From: Siphonodentalium dalli
Taxonomy: Eukaryota > Mollusca > Scaphopoda > Gadilida > Siphonodentaliidae
Length of the DNA stretch: 64,000 bases
NCBI GenBank assembly: GCA_032622095.1
Contig: CP136065.1
Coordinates: 152,839,577 to 152,903,576, forward strand
Direction of reading: 5' to 3'
The notes beneath the pieces are model-generated. The model was given only the letters and a program-made list of their open reading frames with translations, ran no database searches and was not told the origin of the DNA. The translations under genes were made by a program, and so were the position numbers. The stretch's first letter is position 1, and each line of letters starts with the position of its first letter. Positions 49,726 through 61,091 of this stretch are shown in pieces.

Positions 49726-52700
49726 ATGGGAACTCCTCTCCTCACGTCGTAGAAAACACAAGCTATGTCAATTTTTTTAAATGATACGCGGAACTGCTCC
49801 ATCAATTTTAAGAAATTATGTACGACCAATCCAGGCCAATAATTCCAGATATAACTTCTGATTTGAACATATAAGACTACCCTCGAATATTAACTATGAC
49901 TATTATATGGAATCTTTCTTACCAGCTGCAATTACAGAATGGAACAAACTGCCGGAAACTACAAAGGACACCAGAACAATCGAAGATTTCAAAAAGAAAC
50001 TCAACAGTGACAATATACGTCCACCTGCGTATTTTTATCATAGTAAAAGCCGTAAATATCATATCCTTCATACCCGGTTAAGACTGAACTGCAGCAACCT
50101 GAGTTGTGACCTGACAGATAATCATGTAAAACAATTCCCCTTCTGTTTATGTGGGGAACTTGAGACAACTTACCACTATCTCTTTGAGTGTACATTTTAT
50201 CAAGAGGCCAGAAGAGAACTATATGATTCACTACCCAATGTTGTCCTATCTGAGATTACGGGGATCAAGGGAGCTTATAGTCGGGGAGCTAATAAGGACC
50301 ACGTGCACCCCCCCCCCCGATGATTACAAATAACCTTATTTTTATTGTTCCCTATGGTATCCAGATAAAGAATCCGGATTTCACCGAAAAATAAAGGTGG
50401 CCCTACTAGGTGCTAGAGCCATTTGACTCCAAGATGGCCGCCATTTCCTCTAATTCCGACCAGCTGTATTTAATCGTTGTAATAGATCGGTTGTTAGCAA
50501 AAGACACAGACAAAATGTATGCCATTTTGTTGGTATGATGTCCTTCTTCAAAATGACGGCAAATAATTTCGAGAAGAAAAAAAAAATGGCCGCCGAAAAA
50601 TGACGTCATATGCACGAAAATAAGAAATTTAATTAATATTTCACCATATCTTCCATTTTTCTTCACATTAATCATTAGTAAATGGCAATGTTTTTGAGAC
50701 AGTCATCAAGCGTGATATAATAGAGTCATTTTAAGACATTTGCCATTGACGAGGGTTCCGTAATAGATACAGAAAGAGGATTTGAAAAAGAGGGGTGAAA
50801 TTTTCGATTTTTTTTTGCGAGACGATTTTAATAGTCATTTTAACGACAAACCACACAGGCTGTTAATAGAGTGTCAACAACTATGTGCTTTATTTTATTG
50901 GACGGATGTTTTACTTCAATGGGAATGAAATTGGTGTAGAAAATTTCCAAAATGGCCGCCGAAAATGTGAAAAATGGAAAATATTGCCCCAGGGTGTCCT
51001 GCAATGGCTTACAAGTTGTGGTTGATATATAAAATGGGATAATCTGTATTATATACATTGAATACTAACATGTCTGGTTCTATTATGTTTGTCCCAGTGC
51101 CCCATACGGAACTGGGACAAACATAATAGAACGTAGTTGTCAGTTAATTAACTAACACGTATAATAACCAAGTGAGTCACAGTTTTCTACCTTGTCGGAT
51201 AACGCAGATAATAATGTTTGGGATATATGTAAAAAAATTAACTTTTTACAAATTTGGTTGCCATTTTGGAAGCCATCTTGAGCAAGTTGGTCTATAAACA
51301 CCGTAGTGTGACACATTTAAGATAGACCAAATCAATAAATACCTTTGATACCAATGATAGTTGCATTTTACTTAAAACAATTGTCCAACCCTGAAAAGTG
51401 ATTTTTAGCCGATATTTATGTCAAGTTTGTGAGAGAAAAGTCCAATATTTCTGGTGATGTCAGTGGTGACAATAGTAACAATGATAGTAACATGTTAGTA
51501 TTCAATGTATATAATACAGATTAGCCAATTTTATATATTAACCACAACTTGTAAGCCATTGCAGGACACCCTGGGGCAATATTTACCATTTTTCATATTT
51601 TCGGCGGGCATTTTTAAAATTTTCTACACCAATTTCATTCCCATTGAAGTAAAACATCCGTCCAATAAAATAAAGCACATAGTTGTTGACATTCTATAAA
51701 GAGCCTGTGTGGTTTGTGGATAAATGACTATCAAAATCGTCTTGCAAACAAAATCGAAAATTTCACCCCTCTTTTTCAAATCCTCTTTCTGTATCTATTA
51801 CGGAACCCTCGTCAATGGCAAATGTCTTAAAATGACGCTATTATATCACGCTTGATGACTGTCTCAAAAACATTGCCATTTACTAATTATTAATGTGAAT
51901 AAAAATGGAAGATATGGTGAAATATTAATTACATTTCCTATTTTCGTGCATATGACGTCATTTTCCGGCGGCCATTTTTAATTTTTTTCGAAATTATTTG
52001 CCGTCATTTTGAAGAAGGACATCATACCAACAGAATGGCATACATTTTGTCTGTGTCTTTTGCTAACAACCGATCTATTACAACGATTAAATACAACTGG
52101 TCGGAATTAGAGGAAATGGAGGCCATCTTGGATTCAAATGGCTCTAGCATCTAGTAGGGCCACCTTTATTTTTCGGTGAAATCTGGATTCTTTATCTGGA
52201 TACCATAGGGAACAATAAAAATAAGGTTATTTGTAATCATCGGGGGGGGGGGGTGCACGTGGACGTTATTGGCTCCCCGACAATGAAACGATTCCACACG
52301 AGGGATGCTCCGAAATTCACAGTGAACACCCTTGAAATAGGAATTGTCCTGTTTCGGGTTAGTGCTGCTGAATACGTACTTGTTCTCACGAAAGATAAAT
52401 ATTCCATGACATACTTTGATTATGAACACTCGTAGCCGTGTGCGTCTGTTTAATTAATTACTTTTTGACGGATGGAACCAGTTAACAGCCAATGTGATTG
52501 ACCCCCTCCTATGGCTTCTGTCGCATGCAACTTACTATAGACGAGCATAATTGTAACCACGTAACAACTCAATTATTGAAAATTCCCCACCACTGTCATC
52601 ATTTCACGATTCATCTGTCCCCCACGTCTTCTGCTATCTCGCCCTCTTGCTATCTCTTTCTCTCTCTCTCTATATATCTCTCTCTCTCACTCTCTCTCCC

Positions 52701-53033
52701 TACAACATGCTATTCCTAACACTATATTCTTCCTTTTTCCATCCCTAACTCAAATTGAGTTATATATCTCTACTTCTCCTAAACCAATATTTCAATCCCT
52801 TCCCGTCTGATCGATACCCCTCCCTCACTTATTGAGGAAGGAACATGTCGCCAAAGAGGAGAAGACTTCATATAAGCTCTCGGGCTTGTTGTCTGATCCT
52901 CATTTCCAAAATTAACTCTTATATGTTGTATATTTATGTCATCTGCATGTGTATTATGTCAATTATTTGGTTTGGCAATAAAAATATGTTTACACTAAAT
53001 AGACGAATGTTGCACCGTATATTTTCGGTATTA
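49726..53033 (+). pseudogene. Second copy of the same retrotransposon, plus strand, interrupted
   Basis: From about 49726 the plus strand encodes the tail of the same protein: WELLSSRR, MIRGTAPSILRNY, FLPAAITEWNKLPE and LCGELETTYHYLFEC. Coding similarity stops near 50277 at a 2-kb palindrome. The 3' untranslated region resumes by about 52480, with TTGACCCCCTCC, the CT-rich run 52640-52700, AGCTCTCGGGCTTGTTG (52876) and the terminal AAAATATGTTTACACTAA. The two copies meet head to head near 49725. Because both contain the C-terminal region, a single twin-priming event does not explain them. Confidence 0.75.
50278..52285. repeat. Two-kilobase palindrome (foldback-like element)
   Basis: The left arm (about 50278-51078) and right arm (about 51488-52285) are reverse complements over nearly 800 bp with few differences. 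Both arms contain GGCCGCCATTT-type motifs and end in GGGGAGC...CCACGTGCAC plus a C run. The 0.4-kb loop holds its own smaller hairpin (51075-51130, GTTCTATTATGTTTGTCCCA and its complement). It sits in the plus retrotransposon copy. No protein is encoded. If transcribed it would give a long double-stranded RNA. Confidence 0.85.
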
Positions 53034-55239
53034 TCCCTTCTTGTATCTGACCTCACGCTCCAAGTCACTGTCTCCTCCCTTCTTGCTCAGATCATCATGT
53101 CCGGATCCCTTCTTGTATCTGACCTCACGCTCCAAGTCACTGTCTCCTCCCTTCTTGCTCAGATCATCATGTCCGGAACCCTTCTTGTATCTGACCTCAC
53201 GCTCCAAGTCACTGTCTCCTCTCTTCTTGCTCAGATCATCATGTCCGGATCCCTTCTTGTATCGGACCTCACGCTCCAAGTCAATGTCTCCTCCCTTCTT
53301 GTTCAGATCATCGTGTCCGGATCCATTCTTGTATCGGACCTCACGCTCCAAGTCACTGTCTCCTCCCTTCTTGCTCAGATCATCATGTCCGGATCCCTTC
53401 TTGTATCGGACCTCACGCTCCAAGTCACTGTCTCCTCCCTTCTTGCTCAGATCATCATGCCCGGATCCCTTCTTTTATCTGACCTCACGCTCCAAGTCAC
53501 TGTCTCCTCCCTTCTTGCTCAGATCATCATGCCCGGATCCCTTCTTTTATCTGACCTCACGCTCCAAGTCACTGTCTCCTCTCTTCTTGCTCAGATCATC
53601 ATGTCCGGATCCCTTCTTGTATCGGACATCACGCTCCAAGTCACTGTCTCTTCCCTTCTTGCTCAGATCATCATGTCCGGATCCCTTCTTGTACCGGACT
53701 TCACGCTCCAAGTCACTGTCTCCTCCCATCTTGCTCAGATCATCTCGAAGCAGGGCACCAGAAGCGAAAACTTAAATATGAATGGGGACAATCGTTGGTA
53801 CAATTTCATGCTTATCTACAAGGCGATCGATGTCGCTGGTTTGCGAACGGAAACAGTACATGTGACGGGGTTGAACCTCATATTGTACATTTACTAGATT
53901 TTGTCGGCAGTAAATTTCGGTTTTTCCACAATTTTGTAAGAAAATGTTTGTTTGATCATAGTATAGGTCCCTATATTCGTAAAATGATTCCATGTAAATT
54001 CGTATGCATGCCTTAGAAATTCGCATTTAAGACATAAAATTACCATTTCGGGAATTAAACAGAATCCGGGTTCTTCCAACCGTTTGTGCACGAAGATCTC
54101 ATGACTGTTATTAAAGGTACTCAATCCGATCAGACGCTCCTAATTTACTATTTCTTTAGCTCGCGGGGGTAAACAAATATTTGATTCGAGTCGAGGAACC
54201 CACCCGTCAAAGCTCAGAGTGGTCAGATACCGATTTTTGAAGTTTTTTATTTCTCGAGATCTGCAGTAATAAGTGTCCTAGAAACACGTGGTCAAACGGA
54301 CGGTCTTGTGGATGAAGATGGATAACTCTAATATCAAGTGGTAATAATAACCATTTGATTTTAGAGTTATCCATCTTCATCCGCAAGACCGTCCGTTTGA
54401 CCACGTGTTATTGCAGATCTCGAGAAATAACAAACTTCAAAAATCGGTATCTGACCACTCTGAGCTTTGACGGGTGGGTTCCTCGACTCGAATCAAATAT
54501 TTGTTTACCCCCGCGAGCCAAAGAAATAGTAGTTTAGGAGCGTCTGATCGGATTGAGTACCTTTAATAAATAAGAAGAATAAGCAGCGCTCTATACCGAC
54601 TAGTTTGATATTATTCCGCGTTGCCGTTGGTTTGTTTTCATCTACCTCCCAAATCATTTGGAGGATCAAACCTGCCATGTCGGTTTAATTTTTATATACC
54701 GAATGGACTCTCCCGCTCAGTTATTAAATAATACATTGGAACGGTGTATTATTCATTTGGAGGTGCGTACATGTAATAGAAGCAGACAACAGACAGAAAA
54801 TAACAGATAAAACAAGAGCAGAATGATTCATATTTTTGTGTTGGAAATTCTCAAATAATAATTTCAACAAATGAACGTAATATCTGAACAATTCATAAGA
54901 GATCTCCCCGTCAATGGACATTTAGTATAGACAGGGCCAATGGATATAATTAAGACCTCGTAAAGTGTCTATAAATGGGAGGGTTCCAACTCAGATTTCC
55001 CAAGTGTAACCACCACACTCGGACCGAATTTCTAAGTATTAAGAACTTCCCTCGATTGGATTCCAACCAAATGTTGCAACATTTGTAACCATGCAAATAT
55101 AGTTCATTTTATTTCAAGTTAGATACATCAAAGTAGCACACTTACCTGCCAACACTAGAAGCAGTGCAATCAAGTAGATATTAATCTTGTTTGTTGATCA
55201 GGGCTTAATGTTGGAAAGTCGGAGTAATTCATATTTATA
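53034..55239 (-). pseudogene. Locus 2 copy of the secreted repeat-protein gene, disabled
   Basis: On the minus strand the TATA box is at 55239-55232. The leader exon ends at 55146 (IYLIALLLVLA, then G|GTAAGT). Exon 2 starts at 53770 after an AG and reads VFASG, then about ten 24-residue repeats. Two repeats carry TAA in place of a tyrosine codon (53477-53475 and 53549-53547), and the array is cut by the insertion at 53033. Its distal end and 3' flank lie at 41340-40741. As in locus 1 no ATG is in frame before the leader. The leader core differs from locus 1 by one residue (L for V). Confidence 0.7.
54111..54566. mobile_element. MITE of family A, copy 2 (best preserved)
   Basis: It starts TTAAAGGTACTCAATCCGAT and ends with the exact inverted form, so TTAA stands at both edges (54111-54114 and 54563-54566). 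Inverted repeats reach far inward, including CCGTCCGTTTGACCACGTGT and TTCCTCGACTCGAATC. It lies in the intron of the locus 2 gene, and locus 1 shows the site without it near 18660. TTAA suggests piggyBac-like duplication, though TA with AA ends cannot be ruled out. Confidence 0.85.
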
Positions 55240-55608
55240 CAAATGTACGTGTAAATCACTAGCAGAAAAACGAGAGACGATACCGTGCACCTGGCGGAAA
55301 GGTGAACTCCATTGACCCAAAGAACGTGCGTTCATAATGAAAATTAATAACCATCCATTGTCCCCGATAAAAGTTCAGGTACAGTGCATGCACATGATAC
55401 ACGATTAGATCGAGACGTTGGTTCCCTGTGTTTAGAAACTTATGTGATTTCTTCCTGATGCTGTAGAATATGCAGCCATGTATGTGCCTGGTCGTTCCCA
55501 ACACGCAGCAAACACTTAGGCTATACATATCTTATTATTATGATACAGAAATGAGATGAATGATAATAAGGCACAGGAATCTAGCGAAATATTTTCCGAA
55601 TGAAGGTA

Positions 55609-56194
55609 CAGTAATGCCCTAAGTAATCGACTCCTTAAAGGTACTCAACCCGATAAAACTCCTCTCAATTACTATTTCAATGGCTTCGGGGGTCAAAAAT
55701 ATTTGATTCGAGTCGAGGAAGTCACCCATCAAAGCTCAGATTTGTTAGATATCGATTTTAGAAATCTATTATTTTTCATTATCGGGAATACTATCTGGCC
55801 CAGAACTCAGTCAAAATTGCGTTAAAATTACCACTTGATTTTAGAGTTATTCATCCTTGTCTGTTTGAATAGATTTGGAGTACACATCCAGAGCAGATTA
55901 CGGCAGTTATTGGTACTCATCTCGAGAACATAACAAATTTGAAAAATCAATATCTAATAACTCTGAGCTTTGTTTGATGGGGTCCTCGACTCAAATCAAA
56001 TATTTTTTACCCCCAAAGCCAAAGAAATAGTAATATAGGACCCTCTGATCGGATTGTTGTTGTTGGAATCTGTTGAGATGGGGACCCTCTTTACGGGTTG
56101 AGTACCTTTAAACACAGCAGAATTATGGGTAACTTTTCAGGATTTAGTCGGAAATATGGCTTGTTGCCATTCATCGGAAAGCTCTCCCCGATGA
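55609..56194. mobile_element. Family B MITE, split and truncated
   Basis: CAGTAATGCCCTAAGTAA starts at 55609 after TA. The element is interrupted at 55635 by a family A MITE, resumes at 56112 (ACACAGCAGAAT) and stops near 56192 at its centre, where another family A MITE begins. Its second arm is missing. It inserted exactly at the outer edge of the locus 2 homology. Confidence 0.75.
55635..56111. mobile_element. MITE of family A, copy 3, nested in family B
   Basis: TTAAAGGTACTCAACCCGAT on the left and GGGTTGAGTACCTTTAA on the right, with TTAA at both edges. The interior has two diverged halves of the family core. Its position inside the family B element shows that family A moved later. Confidence 0.8.
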
Positions 56195-56665
56195 ATTTAA
56201 AGATGCATTATCCGAATTAACGTTCCTAAATTCCTATTTCTTTGGCTTCGGGGGGTAAAAAATATTTGATTCGAGTCGAGGAACCCACCCATCAAAGCTC
56301 AGAGTGATCAGATATCGATTTTTGAAGATTGTTATTTCTCGAGATGTGCAATTATTTGTGGCCCAGAAAAACGTCGTCAAACGGACGGTCTCGGACAAAA
56401 TTGCGGATGAAGATGAAGAACTCTAAAATCAATGTTAATACGGCAAATTTCGTAGATACTCAAGTGGTAATATACGGCAGTTTTTCGTTGAACAAAATGT
56501 TGATAAATAGCACGTTTTGTGAAATTTGATACCATAGTTTAAAGTGGTTAGCATTATTTTGTTGCAATTAATAGATTCTGATATCTAAAGCGTATTTTGA
56601 AGATGTTGTTTTGTTGTATCTTGATGAAATGTGGGCCGTCTGATAGGATTGAGTACCTGTAATTG
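56193..56665. mobile_element. MITE of family A, copy 4
   Basis: The left end, TTTAAAGATGCATTATCCGA, is of the variant type seen at the right end of the 9-kb copy. The right end is the usual GGATTGAGTACCTGTAA. The core includes TTCGAGTCGAGGAACC, wording shared by the whole family in one orientation. Confidence 0.7.
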
Positions 56666-56938
56666 TTTATTGGGATTTACATCATCGGCGAGAACTGACT
56701 TATGTTCTTTTCGACGGGCCATCTGTTTACTAGGATTTACTTGAATAGGAAACTCTCTGCCTTGGAGAAGAACGAGGACGGCCAGAATGTCCCATGATTT
56801 CAGATTATGTTTATACTCGATCGCCACAGCTTTGTAAATACAAGAACTCGCATGATGTGCTGATAATCTAATAGTAAAGCGAGTTTTATATTACAGCCAA
56901 AATCAATAGTAACTGTTGTAAAATAGTCGTATTAAAGC
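56666..56938. other. Short spacer, no gene
   Basis: It contains the 50-bp stretch (56680-56735) that matches 9550-9600 inverted. No coding signal. Confidence 0.4.
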
Positions 56939-57405
56939 TTAAAGGTACTCAATCCGATCAGACGATCCCCATATATACCATCAAGATAAAACAACAACAA
57001 TATTTCTTCAAAATACGCTTTAGTTATCAGAATCGATTTATTACAACAGAATAATGCAACTATGGTATCAAATTTAAAAAAAAAACTTGTTATTTATCAA
57101 CATTTGGTTCAATAAAATATGGCCGTATATATTATCATTAAAGTATCACGAAATTTGACCGTATTACCACTTGATTTTAGAGTTATCCATCTTCATCCGC
57201 AAATTTGTCCGAGACCTTCCGTTTAACCACGTGTTTCTGGGCCACATATCATTACACATCTCGAGAAATAACAAACTTCAAAAATCGATATCTGATCACT
57301 GAGCTTTGGTGGGTGGGTTCCTCGACTCGAATAAAATATTTGTTTTATCCCCGAAGCCAAAGAAATAGTAATTTAGGAGCGTCTGATCGGATTGAGTATC
57401 TTCAA
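56939..57405. mobile_element. MITE of family A, copy 5
   Basis: It starts TTAAAGGTACTCAATCCGAT and ends GATCGGATTGAGTATCTTCAA. The core is shared with the other copies, including ACCACGTGTTTCTGGGCCAC. Confidence 0.8.
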
Positions 57406-57599
57406 ATTACTATATATCATATATGGCGCAGGCTGAATCATTGAATTGTTCAGCTGTGAGTTTGCGTGATTTTCGTACCGATCATATATTCGGTGGGATT
57501 ATCTCAAGCATGAAGCACGGGCGTGTGCAGTATTAAGGCGCTGTGTCCAAAACAGTGACAAAGGTCTTCGACATGGGGTATCCATTGAAATGTAGCGAT

Positions 57600-59115
57600 G
57601 GTAGGACCTGGTGGTTGTGAGACGGGATGGGGACTTTCCTCCCCATGCAATTCTGGTGAAAATGTTCAACAGTTAGAAATAGCATGGACGTAAATGAGAA
57701 TATATAAATATACATCGCTGGAAATAGGTTGAGAACTTGAGATTAATCTGATAGTAAGACTGTTTCGTCCAATAGTGTCAATTAGGTATGTCTCAGACCA
57801 ACAGAGGAATGTGTCCCCACTTTCGCCTAAATTTCACACTGACATTTCTTTGAGTTGAAAAATCTTAAATAATGTGGGGAGAAGGTGCAAGTGGATTTAT
57901 TTCAGCGTTGTAGGGATTATTTGACTGGTTTAATGGGATCCAGTTGGAAACTCGGAAGTGTGACCCCCCCCCCCCCGCGCCACCCCGCGGAACGAACACT
58001 GTGCATGTATATATTGGGTCATTAGTGGGTGTGGAGTGTGGCCACCTTATAATTTACATCCCCTTGACATTGGAATTTCCAACCGATCCCTCAATCATTC
58101 AATTAATATATCAATTCTAACCTACCACTCTGTTGGCTGTAGTGTATGCTGTAACCACGTCTCTGGTTCGGGCGCGAGCGTGGTGTCAAACATTTTTTTT
58201 AAGTTGGGAGGCACGAGAGGGCGGGGGGTGTCACGTTTCATAATAGATGATCTCGTCAAATGTTTTCTCAACATTTAATTCACGAATTTTTAGAATAAAC
58301 AGATAGGCGAAACCATGTTGAAATATAGGACTCAATGTGATGTTAGTAAAAGAAATTGCAGGAAGGTGCAGGGGTGGGTCTGCAGATTTTTTTCAGACAC
58401 AAGGTGGGGGTGGGTTGGTGTGTCATGACCGGAAACAAAATGAGTAATGCAATTTTTTTCTTACACTGAAATTTTCTCGTGTGTGTCATCTACTGACATT
58501 ATATAGAATCTGATCTATACATGGATATATCAGTTATAACACATTTAACTCCCTGTAGAGGGTCTATATATGGTCTGAGGTTGCAATATCTGTCGCAAAA
58601 TCCTATCATCTAGACTGGCATCAAGCTTTCCTGGTGTTGGAAATTTCAAACCTGACTCCCCTCACTTACATGTAGGTTGGAACATTTCAAACTGATGACC
58701 ATTTCAGTCCACATATTTTACAAAATGTAGGAAAATATTGTTCTCTTAAATTAACTAGCAGTTTTTGACTGGCCAAGGGGGAGAGATCTGAATACAACTT
58801 TTCCAAGTGTTGGAAAATTCCAACCTGACCCCCCCCCCCCCCCCCCCCCGCCCATAAGGTTGGAAAATTCCCAACTGATGGCCATTTCAGTCCAAAATTT
58901 TGACCAAAAGTTAATATATGCAAATGTTGGTCTGAAACAACAAATCCCCCTAATAAATTGTTGGAAAATCAAACTACAAGAACAATTTCAAACCTATTGT
59001 ATGTGTGAAAATTCCAACTAATGTTGTGTCAGGTATGAAATTTCCAACTGGTGAAATATTTTACCAAAGTTGGGGGAGTGAGAAACCCTTCCCCAACCCC
59101 CCCCCCCCCCCCCCT
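57600..59115. repeat. Degenerate repeat field with poly-C runs
   Basis: Several diverged copies of a segment like GTTGGAAATTTCAAACTGA, often next to C or G runs (57962-57977, 58829-58850, 59096-59114), alternate with CCATTTCAGTCC. The same wording occurs at 600-660, 780-960, 7430-7505 and 8940-9045. No gene is seen. Confidence 0.6.
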
Positions 59116-60001
59116 GTCCCTGCACATGCATCGTCACTCTAAAGATGGTCCATACGTGCCGGCTGTCCGAATGATAATGGGGATATTTTAAAGCAGTCTA
59201 AACGGTCAAAATGCGAAGTATATCACCAGCATTTTTGACATCCCAAATCTGATTTGGCGACATCTCATCGTAGGATCGATCTGCGGCTTTGATACCCGAA
59301 ATTATGGTGGGTACCCACATTTGGTCGCTGATAGAATTTTTGCGAACCGCTCTGTGGGCTAGACAATTTTATGACTAATTAATCATAGGCCTATATTTTT
59401 CTATTAATACACGCATTATCCACCTTCAATGCCGAATTGTGCGTTCAAAATATTCTCGAAGTGCATGCATTTTTCGATGGAGAATCTTGTGAGTCGTTCT
59501 AAATATCGCATGGATGTATTGTTGCAAATGAAGGTCTTCCGATAAAATATCTTTTTATACGAGAAATAAAGGTCAGAAGGTCGGTTAACTTTCACGGACT
59601 AGAGGAATTGAAGCACATATACATATGTACACAATATCAAAATACATATTTACCACCATCTCAGGCTGATGTTTCGATCACAATCAGCATAACAAGGGGG
59701 GAAACTCTATCTTGTATCACCTGCATCAATGCCAAGGTCGTTGACACGGTTGTAAAGCAGAATCCCACTTACTGCTCACTTTTTCAACAGAGAAAATGCT
59801 TTAAAACTTGGCGTCATCCGTAATGGATCGGTCTAAATCGATTCTCAATAAGAAACCATCTAAACCAGGAAAAGGTAAACTATAACAAAACAGTAAATTA
59901 TCAGTATTGTCTGTTTTAGAGACAACTCTTTTTGGACACAAATGTTTTTGAATTTCCCAAATTCGTTGCCAATACCTAGATCCATTTGATCTTTGTGTCA
60001 T
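59116..60001. other. No confirmed gene
   Basis: The minus-strand frame 60000-59801 stays open for about 66 codons (includes RYWQRIWEIQKHLCPKRV) but has no similarity I recognise. Its last part would be the 5' flank of the small gene at 61092 before the transposon arrived. Confidence 0.35.
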
Positions 60002-61088
60002 CAGGGGCGGATCCTGTAATTTTGAAAAGGGGGGGGGCGCCATCAATATAGGCATAGCATCATCCGAGCCGCAAAGCGGCGATCGGGGGAGAGCACAAGA
60101 GGGACCCCCCCCCCCCCCTGTGGTAGATGGGGGCACGGGCGACCTCCCCCGGGATTTTTTTTTGGATCCTACATTCAAAACGACACGTTTTGCTGTGTCA
60201 TGTGCCCATTGAAAAATCAATCGGATACTGATATTAAAATAACTAGAAAATGAATAATATTGAGTTACATATATAAATTTGATATGTTCCAATCTGGGTA
60301 TGCACACATAAAACATAAATCTCAGTTTATGTAGCTTATATGGAGCTAGTGATAATTAAATTTACTCCGATCAATGGATGTATCGATATTATACTATACA
60401 TCAGGACTGGGTACATGTGCATCACAAAATACTACGATTGTCGGACAATTGGGACCTTGCTGGACGATTAATTGGGACCTTGTGCGATTGGGACCTTGGT
60501 CGATTTGGGTCCTTGTACGATTGGGACCTTGGGTCAGGACGATTGGGACCTTAATAGTATACCGTAGTATGGCGTAGGCCTATATATAATTTCTTTACGA
60601 CGATATAATGCTGTTCGATGGTTTGAAGTTCGATAGTACAACCTCCTTACTATCGAATGCTCAGACTATATATACGTTGTATACTATAGGCTTATCCCAA
60701 AGTGTAGCCATCTCATTTCTATTGCTACATGTACATGTATATATAGATGGAATTGACATTTTGACACCACAGTTAGAATTGCTATATCTATGTTTATATA
60801 AAAACTTATGGCGCCTAAAACTTGGCGCCTGGCCAGATATTTTCCGACGCCCAGAAATAAAATGTGGACAGAATTATTTTGCTCTGCATGGCGAAAATAT
60901 TCCACGCGGGGCGCGCCCACGTCGCGCGAGATGTTGGTTTAGCCCTTGCATGGATATACATCCATTCACAGTTGAAATAATTGTACTCGAGTCAGATTAA
61001 TGTAAAACATGTAAACATGTAAAACATGCGAAAAAAAGGGGGGGGGGGGGGCGCGTGCCGAGGGCGCCGGATGGTAGATCCGCCCTTG
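60002..61088. mobile_element. TIR element inserted at a start codon
   Basis: The left end is CAGGGGCGGATCC and the right end, inverted, CAAGGGCGGATC. Direct repeats of GTCAT flank it (59997-60001 and 61089-61093). The CAGGGGCGG end is hAT-like, but only 5 bp of duplication are visible, so the superfamily is uncertain. Inside are G and C runs and a short array of GATTGGGACCTTG (60440-60556). No transposase is seen. Confidence 0.55.
60440..60556 (+). repeat. Tandem GATTGGGACCTTG array
   Basis: About six copies of a 12-13-bp core (GATTGGGACCTTG or close variants) spaced 17-25 bp apart. Non-coding. Confidence 0.85.
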
Positions 61089-61091
61089 GTC

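Larger units (their letters stand above)
41341..53033. mobile_element. 11.7-kb nested insertion in the repeat exon
   Basis: Both borders carry ATCCCTTCTT (41331-41340 and 53033-53042), which looks like a 10-bp target duplication but also occurs in every 72-bp unit. Both ends of the insert are inverted copies of one retrotransposon 3' terminus (AAAATATGTTTACACTAA, forward at 52981, inverted at 41341). The simplest reading is two head-to-head copies of that retrotransposon, later invaded by a satellite block (41386-48045) in the left copy and by a palindrome (50278-52285) in the right one. Confidence 0.65.
40741..55610 (-). repeat. Locus 2: right copy of the large inverted gene duplication
   Basis: 40741-41340 and 53034-55610 together are the inverted counterpart of locus 1. 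The 3' flank is at 40741-41190, the repeat exon is split around an 11.7-kb insertion, and intron, exon 1, TATA box and upstream flank follow to 55610. At its far end it shows the uninterrupted target of the CR1 element present in locus 1. Confidence 0.85.

Noticed and set aside
49726-49829. N-terminal part of the minus frame ending at 49500 as RT sequence
   Set aside because: These codons are antisense to the plus-strand retrotransposon copy. The true minus copy starts at RLFADD near 49725.
19030-53750. Regular direct repeats as CRISPR arrays
   Set aside because: Units are contiguous without variable spacers and the DNA is plainly animal.
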